32,930 nucleotides of DNA from JABABD01 sp965530995 (GTDB lineage: Bacteria; Bacteroidota; Bacteroidia; Flavobacteriales; Flavobacteriaceae), in the NCBI GenBank assembly GCA_965530995.1, contig CBESOB010000006.1:1-32930 (forward strand), written 5' to 3'. The notes below the pieces were generated by a model, which worked only from the letters and a program-made list of their open reading frames with translations, ran no database searches and was not told the origin of the DNA. The position numbers were made by a program, and so were the translations under genes. Position 1 is the first letter of the stretch, and each line of letters starts with the position of its first letter. Shown here in pieces: positions 25,523 to 32,805 of this stretch.

Positions 25523-26038
25523 TTAAATCTTCTGATAGTGGACAACACTAATCTTTACATTCTTACTCAGTATAAAACTACCACCGCCAACATCAAAATC
25601 TTTACGATCAATCTCAAAATTTGATGTGATTTTGTATGTGCTTCCTATTGTTTCAACAGTTATAGGAATAGTGATTGTTTTCGTCTTCCCTTTAATTGAG
25701 ATGTTTGCTTTTACAACGTAGTTATCCTTTGTTTTCTCTGTTAGATCAAGACTTTTAAGAATAATGAATTCATGCTCTTCTACATAAAAATAGTCTTCTT
25801 TTAAAATATGTTCGTCTCTGGATTCAATTCCTGTTTTTATTGATGCCACATCAATAGTGCTTGAAAGGCCTTTTAGTTTATTTTTTGAGTTAAAATCAGC
25901 CGTAATTGAAAACGCATTAAAATGACCATCTACGTTAACCCCTAGGTTTTTGATAATAAAGTTGATACTAGAGGTGTCTTGAGAAAACCCAAATAGACTA
26001 TTGCTTAAAAATAGTATTAAAAAAAGGTGTCGTTTCAT
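25523..26038 (-). CDS. YceI-like secreted lipid-binding protein
   Basis: A 171-residue protein with a signal peptide (about 1-20, ending FGFSQ) and a YceI-type beta-barrel. Typical segments are STIDVASIKTGIESRDEH, the region YFYVEEHEFIILKS, and the paired strands KGKTKTITIPITV. Structurally known YceI relatives enclose a polyprenyl lipid or quinone tail in the barrel. As the first gene of the cluster, abutting the flavoprotein gene, it may bind the cluster's hydrophobic product in the periplasm (inference). Sequence similarity alone does not define the ligand. Confidence 0.87.
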   Translation of the reverse strand: MKRHLFLILFLSNSLFGFSQDTSSINFIIKNLGVNVDGHFNAFSITADFNSKNKLKGLSSTIDVASIKTGIESRDEHILKEDYFYVEEHEFIILKSLDLTEKTKDNYVVKANISIKGKTKTITIPITVETIGSTYKITSNFEIDRKDFDVGGGSFILSKNVKISVVHYQKI

Positions 26039-26048
26039 GAGTAGTGAT

Positions 26049-26075
26049 TTATTCTGTTAAATTAATTCAGAATAA
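26049..26075. promoter_or_regulatory. Inverted repeat upstream of the biosynthetic cluster
   Basis: TTATTCTG and CAGAATAA, perfect 8-bp arms separated by 11 AT-rich bases, in the 65-base gap between the GreA-like gene and yceI, starting 11 bases before the yceI ATG. The position suits an operator or a leader hairpin controlling the cluster. No TAnnTTTG -7 element is visible nearby, so the cluster may be read from the DadA-like promoter or by an alternative sigma factor. Confidence 0.4.
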
Positions 26076-26103
26076 GGAGATGATTTAATCTTTTAACTTT
26101 TTT

Positions 26104-26553
26104 CTACTCAACATTAGTAATCTTGAATTCATGATCTCTAAATGAAACTAGATCTCCAGCCTGTTTTGATAACAATAATTGAGCAATCGGTGTTGATGCT
26201 GAAATAGCATAAAATTTAATAGTATCTATAATAACTTCGCCTGCACTAATAGCAATAAAATAGTTAGATTGAGAAGTATAAACAATACTGCCTAGACCAA
26301 CTCTTGAAGCGCTTTTAGTCGTGTCAATTTTAGAAATGACTTTTTGTAGTTTTTGAATTTCTGCTAATTGCTGACCTGCTTTTTCGCGTTCTAATTGTAA
26401 CATAGCGCGTCCAGTTTCGTGCTTATCGCCTGCGCTGCTCTTGGTCTCCGAAGTAAGTGATTCTTGAATTCCACTTATCGTGTTTTGAACAGTATGCAAT
26501 CTGTTTTCAACAAATTTGAGGCAAGCGCTATATAAGTGTTCTTTGATTTTCAT
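26104..26553 (-). CDS. GreA/GreB-fold protein
   Basis: A 149-residue protein. The C-terminal half (ISASTPIAQLLLSKQAGDLVSF) has the FKBP-like domain signature of transcript-cleavage factors GreA/GreB. The N-terminal half is helical with a coiled-coil section (about 60-95, REKAGQQLAEIQKLQKVISK), but I do not see the acidic tip pair clearly, so cleavage activity is uncertain. Proteins of this kind are sometimes mislabelled as 3-oxoacyl-ACP synthase in databases; nothing here resembles a ketosynthase. It abuts the DadA-like gene upstream. Cytoplasmic. Confidence 0.72.
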   Translation of the reverse strand: MKIKEHLYSACLKFVENRLHTVQNTISGIQESLTSETKSSAGDKHETGRAMLQLEREKAGQQLAEIQKLQKVISKIDTTKSASRVGLGSIVYTSQSNYFIAISAGEVIIDTIKFYAISASTPIAQLLLSKQAGDLVSFRDHEFKITNVE

Positions 26554-27666
26554 TTATAGTAAATCAGCCAATTCTTTACCTACTAAACTTCCTATGGCAA
26601 CGCCCATGCCACCAAGTCTCACACCGCAAAATATAGTATCACTTAGTTGTTTGACAATCGCTTTTTTCTGATTTCCAACACCCATAATACCGCTCCAGCG
26701 ATAGTCAACTTCAAATGGTGTGTTTGGTAAAATAGTAGTTTTCAATACCTCTTCTAATGTATCTTGTATAATTTGTGTTTGACCAAATTCAGTAGTCTCT
26801 TCGCCTTTAAAATCTAAGTTTCTTCCTCCGCCAAATAGGATTCTATTATCGATATTCCTAAAATAATAATACCCTTGGTCTAAATGGAATGTCCCTTTTA
26901 TCTGCAGGGTATCAATTGGTTTTGTGATCAACACTTGGGCTCTAGCAGGCTTCACATGTTCTTCTAGTAATTGCGATGCAAATCCATTAGTAGCAACAAG
27001 AAGTTTAGGTGTAGAAAATTCAAAATGATTAGTCTTGATCTTGACCGAATTGGCGTCTTCCACAAACCGCTCAACCGAGACATTATTAAGTATCCTGATC
27101 TTCCTGGATTGCGCTTTATCCAGCAATCCTTGCATCATTTTTCCCGTATCCAACTGCCCTTCAAATTTATTGAAGTTATACTGTGATTTTATATTCTCAA
27201 AACCAAAGGAATTGTTCTTGAAACTAAATACATCGTCATTAAAAACAGGTTTCAATAAAGCGTTAATTTGACCTTGTTTATCAAGACATTCTTCAAATAA
27301 AGAATCATGTGCATTCATAAATAATTCATACCCTCCGTGTTCTTGATAATCGATAGTCGAATCTCCTAAAGTTGCTCGCAATAATTCGAGTCCTTTAACA
27401 CGCTTTTTTACAAGCTCTAAAACGTCCTCTTCGGTGTGGGTATTCAAATCGCTTATGAGTTCACTCAAGCTACCAAAGCAAGCAAATCCCGCATTCTTTG
27501 TGCTAGCTCCTTGGGGTAGCATGCCCTTTTCCAACACTAGAATATTGGCTTTGGGAAAACGTTCTCTTAATTGTAGGGCGCAACTAAGGCCTACAATACC
27601 GCTGCCAACAATAGTGAAGTCAATATCTGTCAGCCATGATTTTATTTCCCAATAACTAAAATTCAT
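26554..27666 (-). CDS. DadA-like FAD-dependent oxidoreductase
   Basis: A 370-residue flavoprotein of the D-amino-acid-oxidase/glycine-oxidase superfamily. The dinucleotide motif is GSGIVG (21-26), followed by the glutamate-ended strand LVLEKG and the substrate-loop pattern GASTKNAGFACFG. The C-terminal motif YRWSGIMGVG and GGMGVAIGSLVGK complete the FAD site. It probably oxidises an amine or amino acid, substrate unknown. It is one base from the GreA-like gene, and its upstream border is the strong terminator of the acc operon, so it begins a new transcript. It could share that transcript with the polyketide cluster, but its family offers no obvious role there. Confidence 0.85.
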   Translation of the reverse strand: MNFSYWEIKSWLTDIDFTIVGSGIVGLSCALQLRERFPKANILVLEKGMLPQGASTKNAGFACFGSLSELISDLNTHTEEDVLELVKKRVKGLELLRATLGDSTIDYQEHGGYELFMNAHDSLFEECLDKQGQINALLKPVFNDDVFSFKNNSFGFENIKSQYNFNKFEGQLDTGKMMQGLLDKAQSRKIRILNNVSVERFVEDANSVKIKTNHFEFSTPKLLVATNGFASQLLEEHVKPARAQVLITKPIDTLQIKGTFHLDQGYYYFRNIDNRILFGGGRNLDFKGEETTEFGQTQIIQDTLEEVLKTTILPNTPFEVDYRWSGIMGVGNQKKAIVKQLSDTIFCGVRLGGMGVAIGSLVGKELADLL

Positions 27667-27711
27667 GATACTAAATTAATGGTTTTGTTGTAAGTAAGAT
27701 AGTGTCATAAA

Positions 27712-27741
27712 AAAACTCCGAAATTACTTTCGGAGTTTTAA
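27712..27741 (-). terminator. Intrinsic terminator after accC
   Basis: A perfect 12-bp stem AAAACTCCGAAA / TTTCGGAGTTTT with loop TTAC, starting just past the accC stop. The minus-strand copy is followed by a run of Ts. It isolates the acc operon from the DadA-like gene. Confidence 0.92.
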
Positions 27742-27744
27742 TGA

Positions 27745-29097
27745 TTATTCTTCTACTTCTGGTGCCATTACGAAATCCTCCATGAATTTCGTGGTATAAT
27801 TTCCCGCCCTATAATCTGGGTGATCCATGAGTTGCCTATGAAACGGAATGGTAGTCTTTATACCTTCAATCACGAATTCATCCAAAGCCCGTTTCATCTT
27901 GTTAATGGCTTCTTCCCGTGTTTGCGCTGTAGTAATGAGTTTTGCAATCATCGAATCATAGTTCGGCGGAATTGAATATCCAGCGTACACATGGGTATCA
28001 AGACGAATCCCATGACCGCCAGGAGCGTGAAGTGTTGTGATTCTTCCTGGTGAAGGCCTAAAATTATTATAGGGGTCTTCTGCATTGATACGGCATTCAA
28101 TAGAATGTAATTTCGGTGTGTAGTTAATACCAGAAATCGGGACGCCTGCCGCTACCAATATCTGTTCACGAACTAAGTCAAAATCAATGACTTGCTCGGT
28201 AATTGGATGTTCTACTTGTATCCTGGTATTCATTTCCATAAAGTAGAATTTTCTATGCTTATCTACCAAGAATTCAACCGTTCCAACCCCTTCATATTTT
28301 ATGAATTCAGCGGCTTTAACAGCGGCTTTGCCCATTTTATCACGTAATGCATCCGTCATGAAAGGAGAAGGCACTTCTTCTGTTAGTTTTTGATGGCGAC
28401 GCTGAATCGAACAATCTCTTTCTGAAAGATGACAAGCTCTACCTGTAGAATCCCCAACAATTTGTATTTCAATATGTCGCGGCTCTTCAATAAGCTTTTC
28501 CATGTACATATCATCATTCCCAAATGCAGCTTTTGATTCTTGCCTTGCAGAATCCCATGCCTCTTTAAGGTCTTCTTCCTTCCAAACACCGCGCATACCT
28601 TTTCCACCACCGCCGGCAGACGCTTTTAGCATAACAGGATAGCCTGTTTTTTTGGCTACTTTAAGGCATGTAGGGAAATCCTCAATAATACCATCACTAC
28701 CGGGAACAACAGGAACTCCTGCAGCTTTCATGGTTTTTTTGGCATTTGCCTTATCTCCCATACGATCGATCATTTCGGGTGATGCCCCAATAAATTTCAT
28801 ACCATGTTCCTCACATATCTTGGAGAACTTGGCATTTTCTGATAGAAACCCATATCCGGGATGTATGGCATCCGCGTTGGTGATTTCAGCAGCAGAAATG
28901 ATATTTGACATTTTAAGGTAAGACTCGCTGCTTGGCGCAGGGCCAATTCTTACAGCTTCATCAGCAAACTTGACGTGTAGACTCTCTTCATCTGCAGAAG
29001 AATAAACGGCAACCGTCTTGATTCCCATCTCCCTGCAAGTTCTTATAACACGTAGTGCAATCTCCCCTCTATTGGCAACTAATATTTTTTTGAACAT
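27745..29097 (-). CDS. accC: Acetyl-CoA carboxylase biotin carboxylase subunit
   Basis: AccC carboxylates biotin on AccB using ATP and bicarbonate, the first half-reaction of malonyl-CoA synthesis. Start MFKKILVANRGEIALR is the canonical N-terminus; an upstream in-frame ATG at 29127 would add ten residues and is unlikely. The ATP-grasp loop GGGGKGMR, the HPGYGFLSEN segment, and the catalytic EMNTRIQVEH are present. The 450-residue length is normal. It follows accB after 85 bases containing a short direct repeat and ends at a strong terminator. Confidence 0.96.
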   Translation of the reverse strand: MFKKILVANRGEIALRVIRTCREMGIKTVAVYSSADEESLHVKFADEAVRIGPAPSSESYLKMSNIISAAEITNADAIHPGYGFLSENAKFSKICEEHGMKFIGASPEMIDRMGDKANAKKTMKAAGVPVVPGSDGIIEDFPTCLKVAKKTGYPVMLKASAGGGGKGMRGVWKEEDLKEAWDSARQESKAAFGNDDMYMEKLIEEPRHIEIQIVGDSTGRACHLSERDCSIQRRHQKLTEEVPSPFMTDALRDKMGKAAVKAAEFIKYEGVGTVEFLVDKHRKFYFMEMNTRIQVEHPITEQVIDFDLVREQILVAAGVPISGINYTPKLHSIECRINAEDPYNNFRPSPGRITTLHAPGGHGIRLDTHVYAGYSIPPNYDSMIAKLITTAQTREEAINKMKRALDEFVIEGIKTTIPFHRQLMDHPDYRAGNYTTKFMEDFVMAPEVEE

Positions 29098-29117
29098 AAC
29101 TTCTGGTTTAAAAATTT

Positions 29118-29142
29118 CAAATTCCAAGTTCCAAATTCCAAG
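29118..29142. repeat. Short direct repeat between accB and accC
   Basis: CAAATTCCAAG occurs twice (29118-29128 and 29132-29142) with a 14-base period. Repeats of this AATTCC/GGAATT type are common between flavobacterial genes in my recollection. Too few copies for a CRISPR or VNTR call. Confidence 0.5.
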
Positions 29143-29182
29143 TAATGGATTTTAGGATTTGTGTTTTGGAATCTTTAAATGG

Positions 29183-29662
29183 TTATGATGGGTCCACTAA
29201 AAATAATGGTTGATCGAATTCTACTGGAGAAGAATCATCGACAAGGACTTTTATGATCTTTCCGGAAACTTCAGATTCTATTTCATTGAAAAGCTTCATA
29301 GCTTCTATAACACATAAAACATCTCCTTCGTTTATTGATTGCCCAACTTCAATAAAAACAGGTTTATCCGGTGATGGTTTTCTGTAGAATGTTCCAATAA
29401 TAGGAGATTTTACAGTTATGTATTTCGAATCCTCTGCAGATGCTGTATCAGTAGTTCCAACCGGAGCTTCTTGAGCTGGAGCAGGTGGTAACGGTGCCAT
29501 TTGTTGCATTGGTCCAGAAATCGGGACTTGCTGTACATAAGTCGTTTCCGTATCATGTCCAGTCTTAATCGTAATCTTCACATCCTCTGTCTCGAGCTTG
29601 ACCTCGCTAGCTCCAGATTTGGCGACGAACTTTATTAAGTTTTGAATATCTTTTAAATCCAT
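29183..29662 (-). CDS. accB: Acetyl-CoA carboxylase biotin carboxyl carrier protein
   Basis: AccB carries CO2 on biotin between AccC and the carboxyltransferase. The biotinyl lysine is K123 in the signature EAMKLFNEI. The N-terminal domain (MDLKDIQNLIKFVAKS) and a Pro/Ala/Met-rich linker (about 48-72) match the family. The 159-residue length is typical. It sits between fabH and accC on the same strand; the 41-base spacer to fabH is AT-rich with TAGT/TTAG-type repeats. Confidence 0.96.
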   Translation of the reverse strand: MDLKDIQNLIKFVAKSGASEVKLETEDVKITIKTGHDTETTYVQQVPISGPMQQMAPLPPAPAQEAPVGTTDTASAEDSKYITVKSPIIGTFYRKPSPDKPVFIEVGQSINEGDVLCVIEAMKLFNEIESEVSGKIIKVLVDDSSPVEFDQPLFLVDPS

Positions 29663-29703
29663 AGTGATTAGTATTAATTATGATTAGTGTTAGTTAGTCA
29701 GTA

Positions 29704-30702
29704 TTATTTATAATTATAGGCCCATTTCAAGTAAATGGAACCCCAAGTGAATCCGCCTCCAAATGCAGCAAAAACCATATTATCGCCTTTTTTGAATTGT
29801 TTTTCAAAGTCACTTAATAGTAAAGGTATTGTAGCCGATGTTGTATTACCATATCGCTCAATATTCATAAGAACCTTAGAATCGTCTAATTTCATGCGCC
29901 TGGCAGTGGCATCAATAATTCGTTTATTAGCTTGGTGAGCAACCAACCATGAAATATCATCATTGTTTAGATGATTTCTTTTCATTATTTGCTCGCTTAT
30001 ATCCGCCATATTGGAAACAGCATATTTAAAAACCGTCTTTCCGTCTTGTCTAACGAAATGCTGCTTATTTTTCACTGTCTCTTCACTTGCTGGAAGAATA
30101 GAACCTCCGGCTTCCATTTTCAAGAATTCACGTCCTATCCCATCACTTCTTAGTAGTTCATCTTGCAAACCAAGACCTTCTGTATTTGGCTCAAAAAGCA
30201 CTGCTCCTCCTCCATCTCCAAAAATTATACATGTTGTTCTATCCTCATAATCAATGATCGAGGACATTTTATCTGCACCAATTAAAAGCACTTTTTTATA
30301 TCTTCCAGATTCAATATAACTAGCAGCAGTTGACATTCCGTATAAAAAACTAGAACACGCAGCTTGAAGGTCATAAGCAAATGCATTAACTGCACCTATC
30401 TCTGTTGCAACAAATACTGAAGTGGCTGCTACAGGCATATCTGGTGTAGCTGTCGCTACTATGACTAAATCTATTTCTTCTGGGTTTAATTTTCTTTTGG
30501 CAATAAGATCTTCCGCGGCTTTTATTGCCAAAAATGATGTCCCCTTGCCTTCCTCTTTAAGAAGTCGTCGTTCTTTTATACCAGTTCGCGACGTAATCCA
30601 TTCATCATTTGTATCAACCATGGTTTCTAGAACCTGATTGCTTAAAACAAAATCTGGTACATATGCACCTACAGCCGTAATAGCTGCCCTGATTTTACTC
30701 AT
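29704..30702 (-). CDS. fabH: 3-oxoacyl-ACP synthase III (FabH)
   Basis: FabH condenses acetyl-CoA (or a short branched acyl-CoA) with malonyl-ACP to start fatty acid synthesis. The triad is visible: C116 (LQAACSSFLYG), H256 (LVAHQANKR) and N286 (RYGNTTSAT). The 332-residue length is typical, with N-terminal SRTGIKERR. It lies in the classic yceD-rpmF-fabH order, but without plsX, which many bacteria keep between rpmF and fabH. Its 178-base leader contains the rpmF terminator and another hairpin, so expression may be set separately from rpmF. It is unrelated in detail to the type III PKS 6 kb away. Confidence 0.95.
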   Translation of the reverse strand: MSKIRAAITAVGAYVPDFVLSNQVLETMVDTNDEWITSRTGIKERRLLKEEGKGTSFLAIKAAEDLIAKRKLNPEEIDLVIVATATPDMPVAATSVFVATEIGAVNAFAYDLQAACSSFLYGMSTAASYIESGRYKKVLLIGADKMSSIIDYEDRTTCIIFGDGGGAVLFEPNTEGLGLQDELLRSDGIGREFLKMEAGGSILPASEETVKNKQHFVRQDGKTVFKYAVSNMADISEQIMKRNHLNNDDISWLVAHQANKRIIDATARRMKLDDSKVLMNIERYGNTTSATIPLLLSDFEKQFKKGDNMVFAAFGGGFTWGSIYLKWAYNYK

Positions 30703-30734
30703 ATCGATATAATTGTTTTGACCAAAAAAACATC

Positions 30735-30759
30735 AAATTCGCCATTTCCGGGCGAATTT
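30735..30759 (-). promoter_or_regulatory. Hairpin in the fabH leader
   Basis: AAATTCGCC / GGCGAATTT, perfect 9-bp arms with a 7-base loop, 33 bases before the fabH ATG. On the minus strand it is followed after four bases by a run of seven Ts, so it could act as an attenuator or as an operator for a fatty-acid regulator. Which one is undecided. Confidence 0.5.
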
Positions 30760-30833
30760 TCAATGAAATTAGTAAATTTTGATCAAATATTGCACAAAAT
30801 AAGTGGTTTTTGGAAAATGTAGATGTTAATCAT

Positions 30834-30862
30834 AAAAAAAACGCTCAATAGTTGAGCGTTTT
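30834..30862 (-). terminator. Intrinsic terminator after rpmF
   Basis: A perfect 11-bp stem AAAACGCTCAA / TTGAGCGTTTT with a 3-base loop, followed on the minus strand by a T-run. It lies 18 bases past the rpmF stop, so fabH-accB-accC needs read-through or its own promoter. Confidence 0.88.
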
Positions 30863-30880
30863 ATTATGTATGCATAATTG

Positions 30881-31078
30881 TTATGCTAAATTTTCTTCAG
30901 AATTGTCAATTAGAACTTGACCTCTGTAATAAAGTTTCCCTTCATGCCAATGTGCTCTATGATATAAATGAGCTTCACCCGTTGTTGGGCAAGTAGCTAT
31001 TTGAGCAGCTGTGGCTTTGTAATGGGTTCTTCTTTTATCTCTTCTTGTTTTGGAGATTTTTCTTTTAGGATGTGCCAT
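30881..31078 (-). CDS. rpmF: 50S ribosomal protein L32
   Basis: A 65-residue basic ribosomal protein of the large subunit. The N-terminus MAHPKRKISKTRRDKRRTHY is the Bacteroidota L32 form. Only one cysteine (C30, in CPTTGEAHLYH) remains; the paired zinc cysteines of some L32 variants are absent. It starts six bases after the yceD stop, giving the conserved yceD-rpmF pair. Confidence 0.96.
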   Translation of the reverse strand: MAHPKRKISKTRRDKRRTHYKATAAQIATCPTTGEAHLYHRAHWHEGKLYYRGQVLIDNSEENLA

Positions 31079-31084
31079 TATATG

Positions 31085-31624
31085 TTATTTGTCCGTTAAT
31101 AAATTCTTTAATGTGTCCCATCGAGGATCTGTTTTGTCTTCGGCGGTTTTGCTTTCTTTTTCTTTTGGGCTTAATTCTTCGAGCTTGTCTAGTATGTCTG
31201 ATTGCAATGTTCCGTCAATCACTCCTGGATGGATTCTTTTTGATGGAATCGATAACACGATCAATTCATAAATATATTGCGCAACATTGATTTCATATTC
31301 ACCATGAGGGATTATTAATATTTCCTCATTTTCATTGTTGTAATCATCACCAAAATTTACCACTAAATCAAAACTACCTTCAATAGTCTCGGAAAATGGT
31401 TCATTGGTAAGGTCGCAATTCACATTGACTATTCCGGAAATATTGAAATTCAGTTCAAGGAGTGTTTCCTTTTTATTGAATTCAACCTTTGCGGTGACAT
31501 CAATGTCATTTACCTCGTCATACTCATACTCTTCAAAGAACGCCTTGTCTATTTTATAGTCAAAAAGATGTTTTCCTGTTTTTAATCCAACGAATTGAAT
31601 CGTAAAATCTTTCAGCTTCTTCAT
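31085..31624 (-). CDS. YceD/DUF177 family protein
   Basis: A DUF177 protein, the conserved upstream partner of rpmF in many bacteria and linked elsewhere to 23S rRNA accumulation; exact role unknown here. Recognisable parts are the strand-rich core with VNVNCDLTNEPF, IIPHGEYEINVAQYIYELIVLSIP, and the C-terminal DPRWDTLKNLL. Acidic and soluble, 179 residues from the ATG at 31624 (MKKLKDFTIQF). A second in-frame ATG at 31633 is possible. A perfect -7 element at 31648-31655 would put transcription start near 31641, leaving 17 bases before 31624 but only 8 before 31633, which favours the shorter form. Confidence 0.9.
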   Translation of the reverse strand: MKKLKDFTIQFVGLKTGKHLFDYKIDKAFFEEYEYDEVNDIDVTAKVEFNKKETLLELNFNISGIVNVNCDLTNEPFSETIEGSFDLVVNFGDDYNNENEEILIIPHGEYEINVAQYIYELIVLSIPSKRIHPGVIDGTLQSDILDKLEELSPKEKESKTAEDKTDPRWDTLKNLLTDK

Positions 31625-31647
31625 TGTCCCCATCTAATTTGAGCCTG

Positions 31648-31655
31648 CAAATATA
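31648..31655 (-). promoter_or_regulatory. Bacteroidota -7 element for the yceD-rpmF-fabH-acc operon
   Basis: On the minus strand TATATTTG, a perfect TAnnTTTG match, followed by CA. It lies between the pdxA stop and yceD and implies a promoter internal to the pdxA-yceD direction of transcription. No clear -33 TTTG at 19 bases. Confidence 0.45.
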
Positions 31656-31681
31656 TGAATTTTTTGATTATTGCCTTGAGT

Positions 31682-32743
31682 TTAGGCTCTTTTTTTGTAA
31701 TCTGCTTTTCTAGGAGAAAACTTTAGCTGATTCTCAGTCAATCCTTCGTACTGCCTACGATTCTTGAAGATTTTTATGGCCATGAACAACGCCTCTTTAA
31801 ATGAGCTTTCATCAGCAACTCCTTTTCCAGCAATCTCGAAGGCCGTGCCATGATCCGGTGAGGTCCTAACTCTATTCAGTCCGGCCGTGAAATTAACGCC
31901 TTGACCAAAAGACAAGGTCTTGAATGGAATCAATCCTTGATCATGATAGGTTGCTAAAATAGCATCAAAATTCTTGTAATTGTCACTTCCAAAAAAACTA
32001 TCGGCCGCATAGGGACCGAACACTAGTTTGCCTGATTCTTTGATCTCTTTTATGGCAGGTCGTAACACCGTATCATCCTCCTCCCCAATCACGCCATTGT
32101 CGCCTGTGTGTGGGTTGATTCCTAGTATGGCTATTTTAGGCCTCCTAATTCCGAAATCCTGTATTAACGACTTATGCATAGCGTTCACCTTCTTAGTAAT
32201 TAACTCCGCTGTGATGTGACTCGCCACGTCTTTTACAGGAACATGATCCGTTATTAATCCAACCCGCAGGTTGTCCGTGACCATAAACATAAGGCTTTCG
32301 CCTTCTAGTTCTTGGGCAAGGTAATCGGTGTGCCCAGGAAATTTAAAGGTGTCTGATTGAATATTGTGTTTATTGATAGGTGCCGTGAGTAACACATCTA
32401 CATCTTTATTCTTCAATGCCAGAGTTGCGGACTCTAATGACTTTACCGCCAGGGCTCCAATTCCAATGTTTTCTTGTCCAAATTCAATTTTTGGAGTCTC
32501 TTTCCAAACATTAAGAACATTCACTTTCCCATCGATGATTTGGCTAGGGGTATTAATGCCATTGAAATCGATCTTAAACTTAAAGTGATTTAAATAAAAT
32601 GAGATTGTCTTAGTGGATGCAAATATCACTGGTGTGCAAAAATCAAGAATCCTATTATCCGCCAAGGTTTTTAAAGCAACTTCACCTCCTATACCATTAA
32701 GGTCTCCGATGGATATCCCTACCCTTATTTTTTGTTCACTCAT
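31682..32743 (-). CDS. pdxA: 4-hydroxythreonine-4-phosphate dehydrogenase
   Basis: PdxA oxidises 4-phosphohydroxy-L-threonine with NAD+ in the DXP-dependent pathway to pyridoxal phosphate. The N-terminal motif SIGDLNGIGGE corresponds to the family GDPxGIG. Zinc-ligand regions are PGHTDYL (H138), LGINPHTGDNG and TYHDQGLIPFKTL, and the TAPINK segment (120-125) is present. The protein has 353 residues from the ATG at 32743 (MSEQKIRVGIS); an upstream in-frame ATG at 32785 adds 14 residues and would overlap the candidate -7 promoter box. It is divergent from ribE. Confidence 0.95.
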   Translation of the reverse strand: MSEQKIRVGISIGDLNGIGGEVALKTLADNRILDFCTPVIFASTKTISFYLNHFKFKIDFNGINTPSQIIDGKVNVLNVWKETPKIEFGQENIGIGALAVKSLESATLALKNKDVDVLLTAPINKHNIQSDTFKFPGHTDYLAQELEGESLMFMVTDNLRVGLITDHVPVKDVASHITAELITKKVNAMHKSLIQDFGIRRPKIAILGINPHTGDNGVIGEEDDTVLRPAIKEIKESGKLVFGPYAADSFFGSDNYKNFDAILATYHDQGLIPFKTLSFGQGVNFTAGLNRVRTSPDHGTAFEIAGKGVADESSFKEALFMAIKIFKNRRQYEGLTENQLKFSPRKADYKKRA

Positions 32744-32782
32744 AAATATAAAGTGCCAACTTTTGTTCGTAATTTTAAGCCT

Positions 32783-32790
32783 CAAAGTTA
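32783..32790 (-). promoter_or_regulatory. Bacteroidota -7 element upstream of pdxA
   Basis: On the minus strand TAACTTTG, a perfect TAnnTTTG match, 39 bases before the chosen pdxA ATG. It overlaps the alternative upstream start codon, supporting the shorter pdxA. No convincing -33 element. Confidence 0.42.
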
Positions 32791-32805
32791 ATCAAATAAA
32801 GAACA

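Noticed and set aside
16956..26038. Flexirubin, aryl-polyene or dialkylresorcinol cluster
   Set aside because: No DarA/DarB pair, ammonia-lyase, chain-length factor or glycosyl/acyltransferase set is present; the key synthase is a type III PKS with a CHS-type triad.
26104..27666. GreA-like and DadA-like genes as members of the polyketide cluster
   Set aside because: Same strand and close, but their families give no biosynthetic role, and a 65-base gap with a dyad precedes yceI. Shared transcription remains possible.
29118..29142. Possible CRISPR or tandem-repeat array
   Set aside because: Only two 11-base copies with a 3-base spacer; no array structure and no cas genes.
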